From: Fimbriimonas sp.
GTDB taxonomy: Bacteria; Armatimonadota; Fimbriimonadia; Fimbriimonadales; Fimbriimonadaceae
Assembly: GCA_031292555.1 (NCBI GenBank)
Contig: JARLGV010000017.1
Coordinates: forward strand, 21,093 to 85,092
Reading direction: 5' to 3'
Length of the DNA: 64,000 bases
A model generated the notes under the pieces. The model was given only the letters and a program-made list of their open reading frames with translations, was not told where the DNA came from and searched no databases. Below, piece after piece: positions 17,183-26,237 of the stretch (position 1 is the first letter of the stretch; each line of letters starts with the position of its first letter). Both the position numbers and the translations under genes were made by a program.

Positions 17183-18058
17183 CTATTCGGTTGTTACCGC
17201 GAAAAACTCTTCAAAGAACGCTAAAGCGTCGACCGTCTTGGCTACCCGATCTGGGCCAGGGCCGATCTCGAGTCGTGTGTGTCCGCAGTGATCTAGATCC
17301 GGCGTAATTGAGGAAACAACTTGTCCGGACTCATACTCACAAAGCTCGGGCTTGAAGATGAGCGCGGCTGCCAGAGGATCGTGAAAAGTCGCATCGTTTG
17401 CCTGTCGGAACCAGCTTTCGGCAAACGTGGTCACGGTAGAAAGAGGTTCGCCCACAAACCGCCGTCTGACCTCAGAGGCGCTCAAACGACACCTTTCGGT
17501 GACGTCTAATCCCACCGAAAGGTGGTCCTCTTTTGGTGAGCAATAGACCATCGACGTTGCGGTAGGATCGACAAGGGCATTCCACTCCCGTCGATCGCCG
17601 GCAAAGAATACTCCCGCCATCGAAACCACCGACTTCACAAGAAACGGAATCTCGGGATCGATGGCAAACAGGAGCGCGATGTTCGAGAATGGTCCGATCG
17701 AAAGCAGCGTGATCTCCTTGGGTCGAGACCGAATCGTCTCCCGCAGAAATTCCACTGCCGTGTTTTCCGGCCGATCAAGCCGGTGAGCCTGGTTGGCCAC
17801 TGCTTCGTATTGAGGAACCCGAGGCTGACCGACTCCGTGAGTCAACACGCTGCGCCGGCCACAGTGAATCGGGACCTCCGGCTTCCCGGCGGCACGGCAA
17901 AGCACCTCAGCCAAGGCGGCGCGTTCCTGAACGTTGCCGGAAACAGTGGTGATCCCAAGCAATTCGCAGCGGGGTTGTTTCAGCAGGTAGGCGAGCGCCA
18001 TTGCGTCGTCGATATCGCTTCCGATGTCGGTATCGAGCAAGACCGGGATGTGATCCAC
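17183..18058 (-). CDS. Inosine-uridine-type nucleoside hydrolase
   Basis: About 291 residues from a GTG at 18058. Hydrolyses the N-glycosidic bond of ribonucleosides. The calcium/active-site motif is at the N-terminus: PVLLDTDIGSDIDDAMALAYLL (DxDxxxDD). Further family features are GITTVSGNVQERA, PEVPIHCG and the late Asp/His region FHDPLAAALIF. The open frame continues to an ATG at 18145, but family members have DTD within about ten residues of the start, and a CATAAT -10-like box (18065-18070) would make the GTG transcript leaderless. The start is therefore uncertain. Pyrimidine or purine preference is not readable. Confidence 0.87.
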   Translation of the reverse strand: MDHIPVLLDTDIGSDIDDAMALAYLLKQPRCELLGITTVSGNVQERAALAEVLCRAAGKPEVPIHCGRRSVLTHGVGQPRVPQYEAVANQAHRLDRPENTAVEFLRETIRSRPKEITLLSIGPFSNIALLFAIDPEIPFLVKSVVSMAGVFFAGDRREWNALVDPTATSMVYCSPKEDHLSVGLDVTERCRLSASEVRRRFVGEPLSTVTTFAESWFRQANDATFHDPLAAALIFKPELCEYESGQVVSSITPDLDHCGHTRLEIGPGPDRVAKTVDALAFFEEFFAVTTE

Positions 18059-18194
18059 ACCTGCATTATGCAGGCTGAAAGTAGCGTCGAGCCCTCCACG
18101 CCGGGGTCCACGGAAAACGAACGTAAGGACACCCTGCAGAGTCAATATGGCAGGAACCCAGTGTCGATAAATGCTAGGCTAGGAGGGGGAAAGA

Positions 18195-19607
18195 ATGGCA
18201 AAAACTAGAAGCGGTCCGTCAACAATTGCGGTCGTTGGCATCGTTCTGTTGGCAGTCGTGTCGGTTGGCCGGATGTGGAAAGCGAATCAACCTACACCGC
18301 CGCCGACACCAAAGGTAGCGACCAAACCGGTCGTTCACAACTATCGGGTGGATTTGCTTGCCCAAGAGTCATGTTCCGAGGGACAGGTGCTTCACCTGAC
18401 CGATAAGTCGAATCGGTCGGTAGATTTTCCATGCGGCCCAGACGATGCGGCAATCGCCGCGCTCGACGTCAAAGAGGTCACGGCGACTGGCGTCAAGCCA
18501 ACCGTATACGGCATTGGACATATCACGGTACAAGACACTAAGGACCAACACGGAAACAAGATCTACACGGATTCCCGTGAATTCAAGGGGCTGTACTTTG
18601 TGACGATCGCAAAAGGATTTGCTCACGCTCCTTCCAAGGTCTCGACCGTTGCCGAGTTTCACGTGATGGACTCTAAAATCGAGGCCAAGTCAACGCCCTG
18701 CCCCATCGTATTCACGAAAATCGCTCCAGCCAAGCGAGTTCTGACTCCGCCATCCAAGGAGAAGCAAGCCGAACTGGAGAAGGTGGCAATTGCCGAATAC
18801 CTCGAAGACCTGAAGTTCCACTTCATCAAGGTCGCTACCCCGAAGTCGCCCGACGACTACTTGATTCCGACGATCACGGCCGCGTCGTATTCTTCTGAAC
18901 AGAGCGCGGCCAGTTCCGACGAACTTCGTTCGAGGAGCCTCTCGTACGCGAATGACATCGATTGCGTGAAAGTGCGCCTGGATCATTACCACCGGACATA
19001 CACGGAAGCAGTGCTAACCTACAGGAACGCTGAGATCGTCGACGTCAAGGGCGTTCGGTATCTGTGGTTCCCGTCGACGGAAGATGTGGGCTCGATGAGC
19101 GGCTACTCGGCAATCGTCCCCCGGCACACATTGGAAGCGCTTGACGCCTTGCACATCAAGAAGCCATCCGGCGATATCAGCGTCTCATTGAAACCCGGAA
19201 AGACCGCACAGCGAGTGGAATCGATCAAGTGCATCGCGGTATCTCCCACCGTCGAGGAGATGGGATTGGATTGGCTGCGCGTGTCGATCGGCAGTTACGG
19301 ATACTCCTCGTTATTCAAAAGCACGCGACCTAACTCAGGTCAGCAACTGAGACAGATCCCTCTCCTGACGATGCGCTTCCGCATCCAGGCGGACGTCAAA
19401 GTCTCATCCGAGATGGTTGTATTGCCTGTGCATCGAGTCAAATCGGATCCAAGCTACCGAAATTCTCCTAAGGTCGGAAACGGCACCGGAGGTCCCGGGA
19501 TTGCCCTCGGTCAATCGACTTCGCGAGCACCAATGGCGCGGGGACCGAGTGCACCGTCAGGCGGTGGAGGGAGGACCAAGATGCCTGGCCAGCCGGGCGG
19601 AGGGTAG
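18195..19607 (+). CDS. Membrane-anchored protein of unknown function
   Basis: 470 residues; AGGAGGGGG upstream of the ATG is a strong ribosome site. One N-terminal membrane segment (TIAVVGIVLLAVVSVG, residues 10-26) with a short Pro/Thr linker (QPTPPPTPK), so most of the protein lies outside the cytoplasm. The middle shows no family I know. The final 40 residues are low-complexity (GNGTGGPGIALGQ..., GGGGRTKMPGQPGGG). It is divergent from the nucleoside hydrolase gene and convergent with ftsY. It has Cys residues at about 56, 76 and 168 that might form disulfides. Confidence 0.6.
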   Translation: MAKTRSGPSTIAVVGIVLLAVVSVGRMWKANQPTPPPTPKVATKPVVHNYRVDLLAQESCSEGQVLHLTDKSNRSVDFPCGPDDAAIAALDVKEVTATGVKPTVYGIGHITVQDTKDQHGNKIYTDSREFKGLYFVTIAKGFAHAPSKVSTVAEFHVMDSKIEAKSTPCPIVFTKIAPAKRVLTPPSKEKQAELEKVAIAEYLEDLKFHFIKVATPKSPDDYLIPTITAASYSSEQSAASSDELRSRSLSYANDIDCVKVRLDHYHRTYTEAVLTYRNAEIVDVKGVRYLWFPSTEDVGSMSGYSAIVPRHTLEALDALHIKKPSGDISVSLKPGKTAQRVESIKCIAVSPTVEEMGLDWLRVSIGSYGYSSLFKSTRPNSGQQLRQIPLLTMRFRIQADVKVSSEMVVLPVHRVKSDPSYRNSPKVGNGTGGPGIALGQSTSRAPMARGPSAPSGGGGRTKMPGQPGGG

Positions 19608-19617
19608 AAGGCGCCGA

Positions 19618-20490
19618 TCAGTCAAAGAGAGATGCGGCGAACTCGTCGGGTTTGAAATCCTTGAGATCGTCCATCTTCTCGCCGGTACCGACGAGTTTGA
19701 TGGGGATCTTGAGGCGGTCATAGACGCCGATCATGGCGCCTCCCCGGGCCGTGCCGTCAATCTTGGTCAGCACCAAGCCGGTGACTCCCGACGCTTTCTT
19801 GAACTCCTCGGCTTGGCGAATCGCGTTCTGACCGGTGTTTGCGTCGAGGACGAGCAGGACCTCGTCGGGCTTGCGCCCAAGCGCCTTCTCCGTCACGCGC
19901 AGGACCTTGCCAAGCTCGCTCATCAAGTTGTCCTTGCTGTGCTGCCTTCCGGCCGTATCGGCAAGGACAAACTGGGCGCCGCGCGCCTTGGCCGCTTGGA
20001 TCGCGTCGAAAATCACCGAACTGGAATCGGCGCCTGGCTGGCTCCTGACGATCTCGGCGCCGGTCCGACTTGCCCAAACTTCCAGTTGCTCGATCGCGGC
20101 CGCTCGAAACGTATCGCCGGCCGCCATGATTACCTTGAATCCGCGTTTGGTCAGAAGTCGGGCGACCTTGGCAATCGTGGTTGTTTTGCCGACGCCGTTT
20201 ACGCCAACAAAGACGAAAACGGTCGGGTCCTCGTCGTTGACTTCGAGCCCGGCCGGTCCCTGCTGACGGAATCGGTCGGCGATCGCCTTTTTCAGCCGCT
20301 CCTTCATCGCGATCGGCTCGATGATCTTCTCTTCGCGCACCGCCTTGCGCAATTCGGCGAGGATCTCGGTAGCAGTCACGATGTGAGTGTCGGCTTGAAG
20401 AAGCGCTTCCTCCAGTTCCTCGTAGAACTCCTCGTCGATCACGCCTCGACCGAGCATTCGGTCGACGCGTTCCATCAGGCGCTTGAACAT
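19618..20490 (-). CDS. ftsY: Signal recognition particle receptor FtsY
   Basis: 290 residues from the ATG at 20490 (an ATG at 20508 is also possible). SRP receptor GTPase that docks ribosome-SRP complexes at the inner membrane. The N domain is four helices (EEFYEELEEALLQADTHIVTATEIL). The G domain has GVNGVGKTTTIAKVARLL (P-loop), DTFRAAAIEQLEVWA, DTAGRQH (G3), TKIDGTARGG (G4) and GTGEKMDDL. It lacks the long acidic A domain of E. coli FtsY, as in many bacteria. It is the last gene after the LPS cluster, 56 bp downstream, and may be co-transcribed. Confidence 0.97.
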   Translation of the reverse strand: MFKRLMERVDRMLGRGVIDEEFYEELEEALLQADTHIVTATEILAELRKAVREEKIIEPIAMKERLKKAIADRFRQQGPAGLEVNDEDPTVFVFVGVNGVGKTTTIAKVARLLTKRGFKVIMAAGDTFRAAAIEQLEVWASRTGAEIVRSQPGADSSSVIFDAIQAAKARGAQFVLADTAGRQHSKDNLMSELGKVLRVTEKALGRKPDEVLLVLDANTGQNAIRQAEEFKKASGVTGLVLTKIDGTARGGAMIGVYDRLKIPIKLVGTGEKMDDLKDFKPDEFAASLFD

Positions 20491-20564
20491 ATGCCTAAAG
20501 CGTAGCATGGCGGCCGCAGGCGTTGCCCCGAATGCCGCCGTTCCTAACAGTTAGCGGATGGAGG

Positions 20565-21332
20565 TTAGCGCGAGGAGTTCGCCGGCAGGGCGTTCAACGC
20601 ATCCGATTCCGCCCGATTCAACGACTGGAGCCACCGCCCCCATGAAGGCGACGACTTCACCTTCTGAGCAATGAGCGGAGGGTGGTTCGGTTCGGCGAAC
20701 AATCGATGGGTTTGAAAACGCATCCGCTCCGATTTCGCCAATGCGATCCGCTGAAATTGAACCGTCTGCCATGCCTCGTACAAAAGGAGAACATGCCAGA
20801 TGTTCTGACTCGGATATTGCCGGGCTATTCGCTTCTTGAGACGCTGATCCTCCAGGTCCAGAGGGAGGATTTCCTCCCCGCGAGAGTCGCTAAAGCGATT
20901 CATCCGTTGTAGCCGTGTCGTGTAGGTGTGATAGAACGGGATCTCCAATACCGGGCCGTCGAAAGTGCGATTGACCAGGTAGTTGGTGGAATCGTGATCG
21001 AGATGCCCTTGCTCAAACGCTCCGCAGCAAACCCGATCCGGTCGGACCGTCTCGATAAGTCCCTTGAACTTCGGGAGAAGCTCGGCAATCTCGTCGCAAA
21101 CAGATCCGTCGGTGGCATGAAAGAACGTGAGGTTCTGGTCGGGCACTCCGAGGATCCGGGCGGCCTCGCGGGCCTCGCGTTCGCGCACCGGATTGCTGTG
21201 GGTCCAACTCAGGAACACCGGGTTGCCGGCCCGAACCAGACGGCTGATCCAGACGCAGATCGAGATTTCGTCGTCCGGATGGGTGAGACAAAAGAGCCAA
21301 CGAAGATCGGGATCAGTTGAGAAGACCTTCAA
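20565..21332 (-). CDS. PIG-L/LmbE family deacetylase in the LPS operon
   Basis: 255 residues. Zn-dependent N-acetyl-sugar deacetylase fold: LFCLTHPDDEISICVW (the [A/T]HPDDE metal motif) and EQGHLDHDSTNYLV (HxxH third ligand). Its ATG overlaps the rfaE2 stop by 4 bp, so it belongs to the LPS-core operon. A plausible role is removing an N-acetyl group from an LPS sugar (as for LPS or glycolipid amino sugars), but this comes only from context. Confidence 0.85.
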   Translation of the reverse strand: MKVFSTDPDLRWLFCLTHPDDEISICVWISRLVRAGNPVFLSWTHSNPVREREAREAARILGVPDQNLTFFHATDGSVCDEIAELLPKFKGLIETVRPDRVCCGAFEQGHLDHDSTNYLVNRTFDGPVLEIPFYHTYTTRLQRMNRFSDSRGEEILPLDLEDQRLKKRIARQYPSQNIWHVLLLYEAWQTVQFQRIALAKSERMRFQTHRLFAEPNHPPLIAQKVKSSPSWGRWLQSLNRAESDALNALPANSSR

Positions 21333-21775
21333 TCTGCGGCAAGCCTCTGAATGACACGGGTCGACGACCTGCCTTCTAGCAACGGAACGATGACGACTTC
21401 TCCCCCATATCCCAATACGATCTTCGACTCGGGAAGGCTCTCAACCGTGTAATCGCCCCCCTTTACGTGAATATTCGGCCTAAGCACGGCAATCAACGCT
21501 TCAGGAGTGTCCTCTTCGAACGAAACCACCGCGTCCACGCATCGCAGAGCGGACAAGACCTCGATGCGATCCTCGAGGGGATTGATAGGCCGATTGGGTC
21601 CCTTTCCCAAACGGCGAACGCTTTCGTCCGAGTTCATGCCCACGATAAGCAATTCGCCAAGGCTGCGGGCATGCTGCAAGTATCGAACATGTCCGGCATG
21701 GAGGATATCGAATACCCCGTTCGTAAACACTAGCCTCCGTCCTTCGCGCAAACGGCATGCGTCTTCAATCGTCAC
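21329..21775 (-). CDS. rfaE2: Heptose 1-phosphate adenylyltransferase (RfaE domain II)
   Basis: 148 residues. Transfers AMP to D-glycero-beta-D-manno-heptose 1-phosphate, making the ADP-heptose used for the LPS core. Cytidylyltransferase-like fold: VFTNGVFDILHAGHVRYLQHARSLG (HxGH), LIVGMNSDESVRRLGKGPNRP, RPNIHVKGGDYTVESLPE. E. coli fuses it to the kinase HldE; here it stands alone, as in many phyla, and the kinase is elsewhere. 4-bp overlaps with both neighbours in one operon. Confidence 0.93.
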   Translation of the reverse strand: MTIEDACRLREGRRLVFTNGVFDILHAGHVRYLQHARSLGELLIVGMNSDESVRRLGKGPNRPINPLEDRIEVLSALRCVDAVVSFEEDTPEALIAVLRPNIHVKGGDYTVESLPESKIVLGYGGEVVIVPLLEGRSSTRVIQRLAAD

Positions 21776-22704
21776 GAAAGCACCTCCCTTATCGTATTCA
21801 GCACCTCGTCGGGCCGGATCGCCCCGAGCCCCTCAGGGCGATAGTGGCATCGGCCGATTTGACCATAGGGGCACGACCGCTCCGGACGAGTGATCGAATA
21901 GAGTCCGACCGCTGGGCGATCCATGGCGGCAGCCAAATGGGTACTGCCGGTGTCGCCTCCCAAATGGCCGGAACACAGCCCAATCAGGGCCACCAACTCC
22001 CTGACACTCGTTTCCCCAAGCAAGTTGGCGGGCTTCGACTTGCAGCCGGCGATGACCGCCTCGGCAACCGAGTGATCCGACCCTGCCTTGCCTCCGATGA
22101 GGACGACAGGAAGCCCTTCGTTGACAATTCCGTCGATCACAGCAGAAAATGACACCGGAGCCCAACGCTTGGACGCCCACCCGGCGCCGGCGTTGACGAC
22201 CCAAAACCGATCGTGGATTCCGCGTTCGGTGAGCTTCGAACGGACCGACGCCAAGTCTTCATCCTTGGGCGCCAAAGCGAATTTTGCACGGTCCATCACT
22301 CCTCCGACCGCCCGGGCAACGTCCACGTACTGGTCCACCACGTGCAAGGAACTCGGATCGGGAATGATTTTGCCGCTAAAGAGCCAGGAACCCTCACGCT
22401 GCCAGTGATAGCCAACTTTCGACTTGGCTTTGGCACGAGCGATACACAACGCACTCTTGAGCAAACCCTGTAAATCGAGCGCGGCCTCGAACGGCTCATC
22501 GTAAACGGGGATCGACTTGAACGAAGGCTTGACGGCCAGCACCTCGTCAACGGCTTGGCAACACTCGACGATTCCGGCAAAGCGTGGATCGACCACCCAA
22601 GTGATGTGGCAGCCCGGAAAACCGCTCTTCAAAGCCACAGCCGCCGGGAGGGAGCAAACAGTGTCGCCCAGGGACGACAGTCGGCTGATGAGAAACCTAA
22701 CCAA
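21772..22704 (-). CDS. Glycosyltransferase family 9 (ADP-heptose:LPS heptosyltransferase-like)
   Basis: 310 residues, GT-B fold. FLISRLSSLGDTVCSLPAAVALKSGFPGCHITWVVDPRFAGIVE is the WaaC/WaaF N-terminus. FWVVNAGAGWASKRWAPVSFSAVIDGI and HLGGDTGSTHLAAAMDRPAVGLYSITRPERSCPYGQ are the donor-site region. Together with rfaE2 downstream it very probably adds heptose to Kdo-lipid A. Whether it is the first (WaaC) or second (WaaF) transferase is unclear; position and similarity favour the first. Confidence 0.9.
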   Translation of the reverse strand: MVRFLISRLSSLGDTVCSLPAAVALKSGFPGCHITWVVDPRFAGIVECCQAVDEVLAVKPSFKSIPVYDEPFEAALDLQGLLKSALCIARAKAKSKVGYHWQREGSWLFSGKIIPDPSSLHVVDQYVDVARAVGGVMDRAKFALAPKDEDLASVRSKLTERGIHDRFWVVNAGAGWASKRWAPVSFSAVIDGIVNEGLPVVLIGGKAGSDHSVAEAVIAGCKSKPANLLGETSVRELVALIGLCSGHLGGDTGSTHLAAAMDRPAVGLYSITRPERSCPYGQIGRCHYRPEGLGAIRPDEVLNTIREVLS

Positions 22705-22778
22705 ATCGCGGGCTCCTCGGTAAAGACAGGGAGTTCGTACGGTTAACGTTCATACCGCTTCGCATTCGTTGCCTGAGT

Positions 22779-23672
22779 CTACAGGAGGTTTCGCTTTCGT
22801 GCGCTCTTCCATCGATCGTGAAGCCAAAGCCATTGCTCGGGATACTGTCGGATCACCGACTCGAGCACAAGGTTCAGATGCGAGGTGATCTCCTCGACGC
22901 TCTCCATCTTGTTATCGATGTCGACCGGTTCCTTGACGATGACTTTGTATTTCCCGGGACCAACCCGCACGCAGTACGACGGTAGGAGAACCGCGCCGGT
23001 GCGCTGGTGCAGGACAGCCGGACCCAGCACGGTTCCGGCCGGCTTGCCAAAGAACGGCTCGAACGATTCCTCGGAGTTCTGATCGGGCAAGATTCCCACG
23101 ATCTCCTTGCGCTTGAGCATGGAAAGGATTGGTCGGACGGAGTCGCCCCGCGATAGAACGGTCATTCCCGTCATGTTCCTAATCTGGGAAACGCGATCCT
23201 GAACACTGCCCTGGTTCGCATCGCGTGCAACTACCGCAATCGGCCTGCCCGTCGTTACAAGCCAATGCCCGAACCGCTCCCAGTTTCCAAGGTGTGCGGT
23301 TATGGCGAGGATGCCCTTGTCATGAGCAACCGCCGTTTCATAGTGCTCCATGCCCTCGATCTCCATGTTGTCGAGGAGTTCCTCCGCCGTTCGCAAGGGT
23401 GTTCGCATGAAGTCAGCCGTGACAACGCCAAAATGGCGAAAGACCTTGCGAGTCGTGGCTAGCCTCTGTTCGGGAGTCCATTCTGGAAACGCCAACTCCA
23501 GGTTTGAGATCGCGCGGTTTCTGCGACTCTTGAATAACCGAAATGCAACGTCACCAAGCATCTGCCCCCGCCTTTCGGCGACGGTCACATCCTTTTTGAG
23601 GAATACCTTCTGTCCAAGCCCAAAGGCATAGAGACCCAATCGGTCGGCCAACGGTTTCTGTCCTTTACTCAT
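22779..23672 (-). CDS. Lysophospholipid acyltransferase, LpxL/HtrB family
   Basis: 297 residues. Adds a secondary acyl chain to lipid A. The catalytic HX4E/D motif is in GILAITAHLGNWERFGHWLV; downstream are VVARDANQGSVQDRVSQIRN, VGILPDQNSEESFEPFFGKPAGTVLGPAVLHQRTGA and ITSHLNLVLESVIRQYPEQWLWLHDRWK (the typical C-terminal WLWxHxRWK). It overlaps lpxK by 8 bp. It has a single N-terminal amphipathic helix rather than a clear membrane anchor. Confidence 0.93.
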   Translation of the reverse strand: MSKGQKPLADRLGLYAFGLGQKVFLKKDVTVAERRGQMLGDVAFRLFKSRRNRAISNLELAFPEWTPEQRLATTRKVFRHFGVVTADFMRTPLRTAEELLDNMEIEGMEHYETAVAHDKGILAITAHLGNWERFGHWLVTTGRPIAVVARDANQGSVQDRVSQIRNMTGMTVLSRGDSVRPILSMLKRKEIVGILPDQNSEESFEPFFGKPAGTVLGPAVLHQRTGAVLLPSYCVRVGPGKYKVIVKEPVDIDNKMESVEEITSHLNLVLESVIRQYPEQWLWLHDRWKSARKRNLL

Positions 23673-24639
23673 CGAGCCTGTTCTTTAACCACACCTTGAA
23701 CTCTGCCTCCGGTTCCACGCGCACCTTTCGTAAAGCGATCAGGAATCGAGGTTTCGCGACGTCTTCTCGACTTCGAAGCTTGACCCAATCTTTGGCAGTG
23801 ACCACGATCGGCAGATGCTGAGGAAAAGTATCCAGAAGGGTACCTCCCGTGAGTGGGTCGTGGTCAGGAAGCAACCGCACGACTCCACCGTTTTTGGAGT
23901 TGGGAAAGGCGGCTTCGAGCGCTGTCAGGAACCGATCAGGTTGGCCCAGGGCGCAAAGAACCGAATAGGAGGTCGGCGTTTGTTCGTTACCGTCGGGATC
24001 GATCAACCGCATCGGTTCAGGAACGCACGCGAAGTCCGAGGGAAGCACGAGATCGGCCCGTCTTCGGTTCTTCCTCGGCTCGCGATACGGACCGGCAGGC
24101 AGGCACCTGGCATTAACGGGTCGGGCGTCGTCTAGAACGATGCTGACCTGCTTCCTTAGGGGCAAATGCTGGAAACCGTCGTCCATCAGAAGTACGGCAT
24201 CGGGAAAAGCGCGATGAACTGCCTCGGCAGCCAACACCCTGCGGCGGCCGACGACCAAAGGGACGTGTGGAAGCAACCACCGCACCATCGCCGGTTCGTC
24301 TCCCCACTCTCTTGCATCTAGTGGGCCCTCCGGAGCGATCGAGGCGGCTTCTGCTCTCGGCGATCCGTACCCGCTGCATCCGACGACGACCTCTTTGTCC
24401 ATTCCGGCGAGCAATTCGGCAAAGTAAAGTGTCAGAGGGCTCTTGCCGGTTCCGCCCACCACGAGATTGCCGATACAGATGATCGGCCGATGCGGCTCAG
24501 AAGCCTTCTTGATCCCGGACCGGTAGAGGGCAAGATATCCTTGCCAGCCGGCGGCATAGAGCCACGACAATGGGGTCAGGAATCCTCTCAGCACCGTCGC
24601 CTTGAAGCTGCGCCCCTCCCATATGTCGACCGGATGCAT
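23665..24639 (-). CDS. lpxK: Tetraacyldisaccharide 4'-kinase
   Basis: 324 residues. Phosphorylates the 4' position of the lipid A disaccharide using ATP at the inner membrane. N-terminal amphipathic/membrane segment (GFLTPLSWLYAAGWQGYLALYRSG), then IICIGNLVVGGTGKSPLTLYFAELL (P-loop), VVGCSGYGSP, VLLMDDGFQHLPLRKQVSIVLDDARPVN (the DDGFQH signature) and VVTAKDWVKL. First gene of the envelope operon; a TACAAT box lies on the minus strand at 24646-24651, near the ATG at 24639. Confidence 0.95.
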   Translation of the reverse strand: MHPVDIWEGRSFKATVLRGFLTPLSWLYAAGWQGYLALYRSGIKKASEPHRPIICIGNLVVGGTGKSPLTLYFAELLAGMDKEVVVGCSGYGSPRAEAASIAPEGPLDAREWGDEPAMVRWLLPHVPLVVGRRRVLAAEAVHRAFPDAVLLMDDGFQHLPLRKQVSIVLDDARPVNARCLPAGPYREPRKNRRRADLVLPSDFACVPEPMRLIDPDGNEQTPTSYSVLCALGQPDRFLTALEAAFPNSKNGGVVRLLPDHDPLTGGTLLDTFPQHLPIVVTAKDWVKLRSREDVAKPRFLIALRKVRVEPEAEFKVWLKNRLDE

Positions 24640-24774
24640 CGGTCGATTGTAGCGCGTGACGACCGCCGTATCGCCGAGTGGAGTAAGCGGAGAACCAAGG
24701 AATCGTTACCGGGTTCGCAGCATCGGACCTAGTGGGTGCCACCCAACCCGGTGGTCACCCCGTACTATAGAGTC

Positions 24775-25536
24775 ATGCGACCAGGACTCCGGCCCCGAAT
24801 CGTTCGGCAAATCTTCGCGCCGGTACCGGCGGCACGCTCCAGGTGCCTTTCGAGCTTCATCGCACTCAGCCGGCAAGACCTGCCGATCGGCCTTCGCTAC
24901 GAGCCAAGTCACGTTCTGGCGGGCGTGAGCCTCCTTTCATTGATTGTCGGATTCAGCATCGAGCCCTTGACGCGCATGGGCGGCACCCTCGTTTTTCTGG
25001 GCTGGTGGGCGGCCGGCTTCGCGGTGCTCGCCTTGGTTGTGCAGGACAAGATCATCTACGGGACAGGGCGGCCAAGGCTCCTGCGGCAACTTGACGAGGT
25101 GCGCCGAACCGTAGGACTAGACGAAGCGCTGCTGCCAGAGACGCTCGAATTCCTCGAATCGACCGCGCTTCAGTGGGAACGCATCGAGCACGCGTTAGGC
25201 TCAACCCCATGGCTCAATCAACTCGAGTTGCGATCGCGGATCAGTTCCGCCGCACACCGAGCGCTGGAAGACATCGTGGTCCTCGAATGCGGTTCGATCG
25301 ACGAGGCCGGGCATAGTGATGGCGATGCCGAAGCCAGGATCGCTGAGACCGCCTCCGGCCTTCGTGAACTCGCAGATGCCGTCGATGCCGCCGAATCCGC
25401 GACTTTGGCCTACACCGTGAGATCCCACGATGCGGATCGGGAACCGGCGAACGACTTGGAGGCCGGGGTCATAGCCCTTGAGGGGGCAGTCACGCGACTG
25501 GAGATCCTAACGGCGCCAAGAATCTCGCCAAGCTAG
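24775..25536 (+). CDS. Two-helix membrane protein of unknown function
   Basis: 253 residues from the ATG at 24775, which sits just after a TACTAT -10-like box (24763-24768), so a leaderless start is possible; the earlier ATG at 24736 would lie within the promoter. Two adjacent membrane helices (SHVLAGVSLLSLIVGFSIEPL, GTLVFLGWWAAGFAVLALVVQ) are followed by a 165-residue, mostly helical and strongly acidic cytosolic part (DEALLPETLEFLESTALQWERIEHAL, ASGLRELADAVDAAESATLAY). No family is recognised. It is divergent from lpxK. Confidence 0.55.
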   Translation: MRPGLRPRIVRQIFAPVPAARSRCLSSFIALSRQDLPIGLRYEPSHVLAGVSLLSLIVGFSIEPLTRMGGTLVFLGWWAAGFAVLALVVQDKIIYGTGRPRLLRQLDEVRRTVGLDEALLPETLEFLESTALQWERIEHALGSTPWLNQLELRSRISSAAHRALEDIVVLECGSIDEAGHSDGDAEARIAETASGLRELADAVDAAESATLAYTVRSHDADREPANDLEAGVIALEGAVTRLEILTAPRISPS

Positions 25537-25566
25537 TCGATAGATCCACGCGTGTCAAAATGTCGC

Positions 25567-26136
25567 CTAAGGATTCTCCTTGACGATCGACAGGGCCGAC
25601 TTGAACTCGGGGTGTGCAGCGGAGCCCAGCCATTCATAGGCGACCGACTCGGTATGGGCAGGCACGATACCGGCGTCCCGAATCCTCTCCATGCCCAGCT
25701 TGTGCCGCTCCAACGACCGGGCCGACACGCCATCGGGGCAAACAACGACTTGGTAGCCGAGACGCTGCAAATCGTGCGCAGTTTGGCTGACGCAGATGTG
25801 GGTTTCAATACCCACAAGTACGACCTGCTTTCGGCCAGTGAGTGCCAGGGCATCGAGGAACTCGGAGGAGCCGGCCGCGCTGAAAGCCATCTTCGAGAAG
25901 ATCAGTTCTGATCGGACCAGCAAACTCAGCGAAGGCTCGAGCTGACCCATTCGAAATGGGTTTTGCTCGGTCGCCAATACCGGTATATCCAACAGGTTCG
26001 CCATCTTGATGAGGAATGCCGAACGAGAAAGAACTCTATCGGCCTCAAAGATAGTCTTGTTTAGTACGGGTTGAATGTCTATGATCAACAGGGCAGATTG
26101 ACCGGGATCTAACTTTACGCAAGGCATTTTATGCAT
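25567..26136 (-). CDS. Isochorismatase-fold hydrolase
   Basis: 189 residues from the ATG at 26136; the frame extends upstream but that part overlaps the promoter of the divergent gene. Cysteine-hydrolase fold with the triad visible: SALLIIDIQPVL (Asp), IFSKMAFSA (Lys) and VLVGIETHICVSQTAHDL (Cys, with the preceding cis-peptide region). Closest to the YcaC/nicotinamidase-like group. The substrate is unknown. No close operon partners. Confidence 0.85.
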   Translation of the reverse strand: MHKMPCVKLDPGQSALLIIDIQPVLNKTIFEADRVLSRSAFLIKMANLLDIPVLATEQNPFRMGQLEPSLSLLVRSELIFSKMAFSAAGSSEFLDALALTGRKQVVLVGIETHICVSQTAHDLQRLGYQVVVCPDGVSARSLERHKLGMERIRDAGIVPAHTESVAYEWLGSAAHPEFKSALSIVKENP

Positions 26137-26154
26137 TATGCTCCCGCGTTTAGC

Positions 26155-26183
26155 TGGACAATGTCGCCGCTTCGGGTTACAAT
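26155..26183 (+). promoter_or_regulatory. Promoter of the small barrel protein gene
   Basis: TGGACA (26155-26160), 17-bp spacer, TACAAT (26178-26183); the transcript would start near 26190, leaving a ~48-nt leader ending in AGGAGG at 26225-26230. Both hexamers are close to consensus, suggesting strong expression. Confidence 0.65.
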
Positions 26184-26237
26184 GAAGCTGCTCATGGAAC
26201 GAGCGAACGCTCGGCCCGGATTTCAGGAGGATTGAAA

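Noticed and set aside
19417..20505. 362-residue plus-strand frame
   Set aside because: Antisense to ftsY; its codons mirror the GTPase motifs.
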